This document shows, piece after piece, positions 5,889 to 10,448 of a stretch of 10,448 nucleotides of DNA. Every line of letters starts with the position of its first letter. Position 1 is the first letter of the stretch. The position numbers were made by a program, and so were the translations under genes. The notes below the pieces were generated by a model, which was given only the letters and a program-made list of their open reading frames with translations, ran no database searches and was not told the origin of the DNA. Source of the stretch: RGIG8775 sp045537235 (GTDB lineage: Bacteria > Bacillota > Clostridia > Oscillospirales > CAG-272); assembly GCA_045537235.1 (NCBI GenBank), contig JAZSPB010000062.1, positions 1 through 10,448 of the forward strand, written 5' to 3'.

Positions 5889-6806
5889 ATGGCAGAAAAG
5901 AAATCAAGAGGCGGTCTCGGACGCGCTTTGTTTGATATTTACGACGACAACGAGAACACCGGCAGCACAAAAAAAGCCGCCGCCGAAAAAATCACCATCA
6001 CCAGCATCACCCCCCGCAAAGATCAGCCCCGAAAGACCTTTGACAAAGAAGCGCTCCAGCTTCTTGCTGACTCCATATCCCAGTACGGTGTTCTTCAGCC
6101 CATCATTGTGCGCGAAGATGGATTCACCGCCAACAATTATGAGATCATCGCCGGTGAACGCCGCTGGAGAGCCGCAAAATTGGCCGGTCTTTCTGAGATT
6201 CCCGCGGTTATTTTGGACAGCGACGAGCTTAAAGCCGCGCAAATCTCCATCATTGAGAACGTACAGCGCGAAGATCTGAATCCCGTCGAAGAAGCAATGG
6301 CATACGATGCTTTGATCGACAAATTTGGTCTCAAGCAGGAAGAAGTGGCTCAACAGGTAGGAAAGAGCCGTTCCACCATCACCAATATGCTCCGTCTGCT
6401 TGATCTCCCCGATGAAGCACTCGATCTTCTACGCGAAGGAATGCTGGCAACCGGTCATGCGCGCACACTGTTGGCACTCAAAAATGAGGAAGCCATCGTA
6501 CCGCTTGCGCAAAAAATTGTAGAAAACAATATGTCCGTGCGCGAAGTCGAAAACGCAGTCAAGAGACTTAACGCTATGGCAGAGGACGAGGGCGAAGCCG
6601 AGATCGCAGCTCCTTCCCCCTATAAAATGATGGCCAGATCCTACATGAAGGACTTGGAGCGCCGTTCCATGGAGGCTCTCGGTCGCAAGGTTCGCATTTT
6701 ACAGACCTCGCGCAAGCGCGTTGTAGAGTTGTCCTTTGACAGCAACGACGACCTCGAAGTGCTTCTGACCGCCATCTGCGGACAGGAAATCTTCTCCGAG
6801 AACTGA
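5889..6806 (+). CDS. parB: Chromosome partitioning protein ParB (Spo0J)
   Basis: ParB loads onto parS as a CTP-dependent sliding clamp, spreads over nearby DNA, recruits SMC and stimulates ParA. At 305 residues the length is usual. The N-terminus carries a basic GGLGRALF segment (8-15), matching the ParA-contacting motif. C-motif 1 is GVLQPIIVR (67-75) and C-motif 2 AGERRWRAAK (88-97), only a dozen residues apart, unlike the Noc paralogue. ENVQRED (123-129) and a helix-turn-helix (about 148-173) follow, then GHAR (189-192) and a C-terminal dimerisation domain. R161, M167, D172 and G189 occupy the four specificity positions; R and G are ParB-type, and none is the Noc-type residue. ATG is set by AAAGGG at 5875-5880. 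It is surely cotranscribed with parA. Confidence 0.97.
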   Translation: MAEKKSRGGLGRALFDIYDDNENTGSTKKAAAEKITITSITPRKDQPRKTFDKEALQLLADSISQYGVLQPIIVREDGFTANNYEIIAGERRWRAAKLAGLSEIPAVILDSDELKAAQISIIENVQREDLNPVEEAMAYDALIDKFGLKQEEVAQQVGKSRSTITNMLRLLDLPDEALDLLREGMLATGHARTLLALKNEEAIVPLAQKIVENNMSVREVENAVKRLNAMAEDEGEAEIAAPSPYKMMARSYMKDLERRSMEALGRKVRILQTSRKRVVELSFDSNDDLEVLLTAICGQEIFSEN

Positions 6807-6854
6807 TCTCGCGCAAAACCGACAAAATTCGATAGAAATGCCCCAAAAAGGCAA

Positions 6855-6870
6855 TGTTTCACATGAAACA
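6855..6870 (+). other. parS-like ParB-binding site 7
   Basis: TGTTTCACATGAAACA with flanking A and T, in the 96-bp parB-serS gap. It is the rightmost site recognised; none was found from 6871 to the end. Confidence 0.85.
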
Positions 6871-6902
6871 TCCCACAAACCACAAAAAGAGGAACAAAAA
6901 TC

Positions 6903-8183
6903 ATGCTTGACATCAAATATATCAAAGAAAATCCCCAGGAAGTTATCGATCGCCTTGCCAAAAAAGGAAAGGACGCCAAGGAAGATATCGAGGCCATTCT
7001 GTCCCTCGACACCAAGAGAAGAGAGCTAATCGCCTCCATCGACACCGCAAAAGCCGAACAAAACCGCACCTCCAAGCTCATCCCCGCCATGAAAAAAGAG
7101 GGCAAGGATCCTGCGGAGCTTTTTGCGAAGATGAAGGAGCTGTCTGCTACCACCAAGGAAAATGAGGAGGCTCTCAAAACGGTAGAGACCCAGCTCACCT
7201 CCTTCATGCTCGGTCTTCCCAACCTCCCCGACGAAGACCTTCTTCCCGGCGGCAAGGAAAACAACGAGCCCCTTCGCTATTACGGAGAACCCAGAGCCTT
7301 CGATTTTGAGCCCAAAAACCACGTGGATCTTTGCACCGACCTGGGTCTGATCGACTACAAGCGCGGCGCCAAGTTGTCCGGAAGCGGTTTCTGGATCTAC
7401 AGCGGCATGGGAGCACGCATCGAATGGGCACTTTTGAACTATTTCATCGACACCCATCTCGGAAATGGCTACGATCTTATGCTGGTTCCCCATATGCTGG
7501 GCTACGAGTGCGGACTGACAGCCGGACAGTTCCCCAAGTTCCGGGACGATGTGTACTGGCTGGAGACTGCCGAGGACGAAAGACGCCGCTTTATGCTCCC
7601 CACCGCCGAAACCGCTTTGGTTTCTCTTCACCGCGATGAGATCTTGACCGAAGCCGACCTTCCCAAGAAGTATATCAGCTACACCCCCTGTTTCCGTCGC
7701 GAGGCGGGCAGCTATCGTGCTGATGAGCGTGGCATGGTCAGAGGTCACCAGTTCAACAAGGTGGAAATGGTGCAGTATACCCTCCCCGAGAAGAGCGACG
7801 AGGCCTTTGAGGAGCTGGTTGCCAACGCCGAGAACATTGTTAAGGGTCTTGGCTTCCATTTCCGTACCGTCAAGCTCGCCGCAGAGGACTGCTCGGCTTC
7901 CATGGCAAGAACTTATGACATCGAAATCCACATCCCCTCCATGGACGGCTATAAAGAGGTCAGCTCGGTATCCAATGCCCGTGACTACCAAGCTCGCCGC
8001 GGCATGATGCGCGTTAAACGTGAAAACGGCAAGATCGAGTACGTCCACACCCTCAACGGAAGCGGACTTGCCACCAGCCGTATTTTCCCCGCCATCGTAG
8101 AGCAAAACCAAAATGCCGACGGCAGCGTCAATGTACCCGAGGTGCTCCGCAAATACGTTGGCTGTGATATTATTAAAAAGTAA
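6903..8183 (+). CDS. serS: Seryl-tRNA synthetase
   Basis: SerRS charges tRNA-Ser (and tRNA-Sec where present) with serine using ATP. The 426 residues show the N-terminal long coiled-coil arm that grips the tRNA variable loop (about 30-105, Lys/Glu-rich), then the class II core. Motif 2 is recognisable from FRREAGSYR (264-272) to RGHQFNKVEM (280-289). TAETALVSLH (234-243) lines the serine pocket and motif 3 is LNGSGLATSR (384-393). Motif 3 has ATSR where E. coli SerRS reads AVGR, and motif 2 has FRREAGSYRADERG rather than FRSEAGSYGRDTRG, so this is a variant lineage of the enzyme. ATG follows AGAGGA at 6888-6893. The short upstream gap has no T-box; expression probably comes from the parA promoter. 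Confidence 0.95.
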   Translation: MLDIKYIKENPQEVIDRLAKKGKDAKEDIEAILSLDTKRRELIASIDTAKAEQNRTSKLIPAMKKEGKDPAELFAKMKELSATTKENEEALKTVETQLTSFMLGLPNLPDEDLLPGGKENNEPLRYYGEPRAFDFEPKNHVDLCTDLGLIDYKRGAKLSGSGFWIYSGMGARIEWALLNYFIDTHLGNGYDLMLVPHMLGYECGLTAGQFPKFRDDVYWLETAEDERRRFMLPTAETALVSLHRDEILTEADLPKKYISYTPCFRREAGSYRADERGMVRGHQFNKVEMVQYTLPEKSDEAFEELVANAENIVKGLGFHFRTVKLAAEDCSASMARTYDIEIHIPSMDGYKEVSSVSNARDYQARRGMMRVKRENGKIEYVHTLNGSGLATSRIFPAIVEQNQNADGSVNVPEVLRKYVGCDIIKK

Positions 8184-8220
8184 GAATATCGCAAACCGCA
8201 AATCAAAAAACAGCGACATT

Positions 8221-8258
8221 GGCAGTATGGCTCATTTTCTCCGTACTGCCTTTGTTTT
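8221..8258 (+). terminator. Intrinsic terminator after serS
   Basis: GGCAGTATGG (8221-8230) pairs with CCGTACTGCC (8241-8250) through one T-G wobble across a 10-nt loop, followed by TTTGTTTT. The T-tract is directly joined to AAGGAGG, the ribosome binding site of the next gene, so that gene needs readthrough or an unseen promoter. Confidence 0.85.
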
Positions 8259-8273
8259 AAGGAGGAATTTGAA

Positions 8274-9014
8274 TTGATCCGCACCTTTTCCTTGTCACAA
8301 AAAGTGATCGACGGCTGGATCGAAGATTTAAAGAACTGGCTGTACAACTTTTTCAACCCGGAACTGACAGGGTATACCAATTTTGACTTTGGCAGCGGCG
8401 AGATGCTCAATATTCGCATCATCATCTTTGGAATCTTCATCGGTGTTCTCGCGGCATCTCTGTACACCATCTATGTCAAGAATGTCATCGGCGCTTTTGT
8501 TCGAAAACTGCTGTCAGAGGAATGTCTGTCGGAAGATCGGGCAAAAACACTGGACGAGCTGGGTTTTTCCAACAATATATTTGTCCGCCGCGCTCTTCGG
8601 GGGAGTCTCTTGAGGAGTACCGTGACCCATGTTCTCCCCGCGAATGACATTGCCGCCCAAGCCACGGAGAACAAAGACCCCGTAGAGAATGCGGAAGCTG
8701 CGGCAAACAGCGAAAGCAAAGAAAACATAGAAGCCTTAAAAGACGCGGAAGAGAAGGGAGGATCCTCCTCTCAAAACCAACCCCAAACCAAGCCTTGCGC
8801 CACCGACTCCGTTCGCTATTACATCAAAGAAGAGCGCAAACACATATCGCAAATGCGATTCAACGCGCGAGGAAGCGGTTGGCCCACCTTTTTCTTCGTA
8901 CTTCTGATCTCAGTTATCTGTATTTTCCTCATTTTCGCCTTCCTTCCCCAGATTTTAAGATTCTTTGATAACACCATCAGCATCTTCTCCGTGGAAGGAA
9001 ATACCGTGAAATAG
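8274..9014 (+). CDS. Unnamed two-pass membrane protein
   Basis: A 246-residue protein of unknown function. Two hydrophobic segments stand out: residues 46-67 (IIIFGIFIGVLAASLYTIYV) and about 204-227 (PTFFFVLLISVICIFLIFAF). Between them lies a hydrophilic region of about 135 residues. It begins with a conserved-looking, probably folded part (70-120, including LDELGFSNN and FVRRALRG), continues as an acidic Ala/Glu/Asn/Ser-rich stretch (125-172) and ends with a basic segment (181-200). No signal peptide or catalytic motif is seen. Positive charges next to both segments fit the loop being cytoplasmic. The TTG start is placed by a perfect AAGGAGG at 8259-8265, 8 nt upstream. It follows serS across a terminator and ends in its own terminator. 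Confidence 0.75.
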   Translation: MIRTFSLSQKVIDGWIEDLKNWLYNFFNPELTGYTNFDFGSGEMLNIRIIIFGIFIGVLAASLYTIYVKNVIGAFVRKLLSEECLSEDRAKTLDELGFSNNIFVRRALRGSLLRSTVTHVLPANDIAAQATENKDPVENAEAAANSESKENIEALKDAEEKGGSSSQNQPQTKPCATDSVRYYIKEERKHISQMRFNARGSGWPTFFFVLLISVICIFLIFAFLPQILRFFDNTISIFSVEGNTVK

Positions 9015-9019
9015 GAATT

Positions 9020-9035
9020 TAGAACATATGTTCTA
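9020..9035. promoter_or_regulatory. LexA-box-like palindrome
   Basis: TAGAACATATGTTCTA is a perfect 16-bp palindrome and contains GAAC-N4-GTTC, the core of the Gram-positive LexA (DinR) operator, with the consensus-like ATAT centre. It begins 5 bp after the membrane protein stop, between convergent genes, where no gene start lies nearby. It could instead be a chance palindrome. Confidence 0.45.
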
Positions 9036-9059
9036 TTTATTGAAAAAACACCTATAACG

Positions 9060-9098
9060 AAAGTGCGCACACCCCCAAAAAGAATGTGCGCACTTTTT
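9060..9098 (+). terminator. Intrinsic terminator after membrane protein gene
   Basis: AAGTGCGCACA (9061-9071) and TGTGCGCACTT (9085-9095) form a perfect 11-bp stem, extendable by one A-T pair, with a 13-nt loop and a T-run to 9098. In the minus direction the tail TTTCGTT is weaker, so it may act partly in both directions. Confidence 0.9.
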
Positions 9099-9114
9099 AA
9101 TTATTCACTTCATT

Positions 9115-9149
9115 AAAAGGATCATTCGGGAAGAAATCTCCCGTCATCC
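9115..9149 (-). terminator. Probable terminator of the isomerase gene
   Basis: On the minus strand, directly after the stop codon, GGAT and CGGGA pair with TCCCG and ATCC around a 7-nt loop, with small unpaired bases between the two stems. TTTTAATG follows. The hairpin is imperfect and the T-run short. Confidence 0.5.
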
Positions 9150-10118
9150 TTATGCCCAACTCATTGTCGTAGGCTTGGGCTCCTCGATGATAATGGGCTT
9201 GAGGAAGGTAACTGCCTTGCGCAGACCCTCGTCGATGCTCATCAAGCTGTCCTCGTGCTCGATGGAAAGCACGCGGTCGTAGCCAACCAGACGAAGATTG
9301 GAAACCAGATCACGCCAGTAGGTCTCGCCGTTGCCGTAGCCGACCGTACGGAATACCCAAGAACGGTGGATCTCGTCTCCGTAATGCTTGGTATCAAGCA
9401 CGCCGTTCTTGGCGGTATTGTAGTGGTCGATCTTGGTATCCTTGGCATGAACGTGGTAGATGGCACCCGCCAGCTCGCGAATTGCCGCCACGGGATCCAT
9501 ACCCTGCCAAATCAGGTGGCTGGGATCGAAGTTGGCACCGATCACGTCACCAACAGCCGCACGAAGGCGAAGAAGCGTCTCGGGATTGTAAACACAGAAT
9601 CCGGGGTGCATCTCAAAAGCAATGTGATCCACCTTGTGAGCCTTGGCAAACGCACCGGCTTCCTTCCAGTAGGGAATCAGCTTCTCATTCCACTGCCAGT
9701 CAAGAATGGTAAGGAAATCCTCGGGCCAAGGGCAGGTGACCCAGTTGGGGTACTTGGAGCCTTCGGAATCGCCGGGACAGCCGGAGAAGGTGATCACCGT
9801 GTCAACGCCCAGCTTCTCTGCAAGAAGAACCGCGTTGCGGAAATCCTTGTCAAACTGTGCCGCGATCGCCTTGTCGGGATGGAGCGCGTTTCCGTGAGCC
9901 GCCAATGCGCAGATCTCCACATCATATTTCTTGAAGGTAGCAACAAATTCGTCGTACTTCTTGGGGTCAGCCAAAAGCTCCTCGGGATTGCAGTGAGCCT
10001 TTCCGGGATATCCGCCCGCACCGATCTCAACTGTGTGAACACCCAAACCCGACAGGATCTTGAGCGTCTCATCCAGAGTCTTTGCGCCATAAAGATTAGC
10101 AAGTACACTGAGTTTCAT
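9150..10118 (-). CDS. Sugar phosphate isomerase/epimerase family protein
   Basis: A 322-residue TIM-barrel protein of the xylose-isomerase-like (AP endonuclease 2) superfamily, whose members isomerise, epimerise or dehydrate sugars and inositols with a divalent metal. Likely metal ligands are E169 (AFEMHPG), D198 with H201 (NFDPSHL), H224 (HVHAKD) and E287 (SIEHED). VEIGAGGYPG (30-39) near the N-terminus and the catalytic-face H75 also fit. No signal peptide is seen, so it should be cytoplasmic. The substrate cannot be assigned, because no sugar transporter, regulator or kinase is beside it. The ATG is fixed by an in-frame TGA two codons upstream and an AAGGAAA ribosome site. It is transcribed alone, convergent with the membrane protein gene. 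Confidence 0.9.
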   Translation of the reverse strand: MKLSVLANLYGAKTLDETLKILSGLGVHTVEIGAGGYPGKAHCNPEELLADPKKYDEFVATFKKYDVEICALAAHGNALHPDKAIAAQFDKDFRNAVLLAEKLGVDTVITFSGCPGDSEGSKYPNWVTCPWPEDFLTILDWQWNEKLIPYWKEAGAFAKAHKVDHIAFEMHPGFCVYNPETLLRLRAAVGDVIGANFDPSHLIWQGMDPVAAIRELAGAIYHVHAKDTKIDHYNTAKNGVLDTKHYGDEIHRSWVFRTVGYGNGETYWRDLVSNLRLVGYDRVLSIEHEDSLMSIDEGLRKAVTFLKPIIIEEPKPTTMSWA

Positions 10119-10160
10119 ATGTCATCATTTCCTTTCGCATATATTTTGTTTCTAAATATA

Positions 10161-10189
10161 ATAATACCTTTTTTTTCCCACTTTTTCAA
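10161..10189 (-). promoter_or_regulatory. Sigma-A promoter of the isomerase gene
   Basis: On the minus strand, TTGAAA (10189-10184), a 17-bp spacer and TATTAT (10166-10161). The spacer includes an A-run. The leader to the ATG at 10118 would be about 35 nt. Confidence 0.75.
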
Positions 10190-10257
10190 GAGGAACACCC
10201 AATTTTTTTGCATATCGTCATTTTGCACAAGCGTGTTGTCGAAGCTTTGTGTAGTTT

Positions 10258-10359
10258 GACGGGGGCGCCTGCGGGCGAGGGAGGTCGCTTTTTGAAAAAA
10301 GCTCCGCAAAAACTTTTCTATTGCGCCCTTTTGTAAGTTTGAGCGAACATAGCGAATCC
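10258..10359 (-). repeat. Non-coding repeat, copy B (inverted)
   Basis: The reverse complement matches copy A at 1-102 nearly base for base, including the GGGCGCAATAGAAAAG block, the T6-C-A5 hairpin and the GC-rich tail. It lies upstream of the isomerase gene. Together with copy C it forms a long inverted repeat with a 25-bp spacer (10350-10374). Confidence 0.9.
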
Positions 10360-10374
10360 TTATGGGGTACGGTG

Positions 10375-10448
10375 TGTTCGCTCAAACTTTACCGAGGGCG
10401 CAATAGAAAAGTTTTTTGCGGAGCTTTTTTTCAAAAAAGCGACCTCCC
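10375..10448 (+). repeat. Non-coding repeat, copy C (cut by window end)
   Basis: Same orientation as copy A, beginning TGTTCGCTCAAAC and continuing through GGGCGCAATAGAAAAG and the hairpin to GACCTCCC, where the window ends. Its hairpin is one base pair longer (T7-C-A6) than in copies A and B. Confidence 0.9.

Noticed and set aside
6807..6902. T-box or other leader regulating serS
   Set aside because: The 96-bp gap is too short for a T-box and shows only a parS-like site and a ribosome binding site.
7026..8219. 397-codon open frame antisense to serS, and a 257-codon one antisense to parA (5088-5861)
   Set aside because: They are shadows of strongly supported genes. Their translations match no family and lack proper starts.

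Overview
The window looks like chromosomal, origin-proximal DNA of a Gram-positive Clostridia-type bacterium (Bacillota). The reasons are strong AAGGAG-type ribosome binding sites, sigma-A promoters with an extended TGN -10, several intrinsic terminators, a Noc paralogue beside ParA-ParB, and the gene set rsmG-noc-parA-parB-serS. I cannot name a genus. No DnaA-box cluster, rRNA, tRNA, CRISPR array or transposase is visible.

Layout. Positions 1-102 hold copy A of a non-coding repeat. A clear promoter at 137-165 then drives a TTG-started DEDDh exonuclease (200-1282) with a four-cysteine zinc-binding motif. A parS-like site and a terminator follow. Next come thiI (1440-2621, tRNA 4-thiouridine synthesis) and rsmG (2679-3401, 16S rRNA m7G527 methylation), closed by a terminator. 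A new promoter precedes a Noc-like ParB paralogue (3593-4723). A 349-bp gap with two parS-like sites and a strong promoter leads into parA (5073-5843), parB (5889-6806) and serS (6903-8183). After a terminator whose U-tract touches the next ribosome binding site lies an unnamed two-pass membrane protein (8274-9014). A LexA-box-like palindrome and terminators separate it from a convergent xylose-isomerase-like sugar phosphate isomerase/epimerase (9150-10118, minus strand) with its own promoter. The right end carries two more copies of the repeat, B (inverted) and C (direct, cut by the window end).

The unifying theme is chromosome segregation. ParA and ParB with parS form the partition system. 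Noc is the related protein that in Bacillus keeps division away from the nucleoid. Seven parS-like sites occur within 5.6 kb. Five are the identical 16-mer TGTTTCACATGAAACA in one orientation or the other, one base off the classical consensus. One (2633-2648) mixes parS and Noc-binding-site bases, and one (3922-3937) lies inside the noc reading frame. The Noc protein carries the four residues known to give Noc-type DNA specificity. However, it has a disordered insert of about 100 residues inside its CTP-binding domain, exactly where the internal parS-like site lies, and it lacks the usual membrane-targeting N-terminus. This is the most unusual part of the window.
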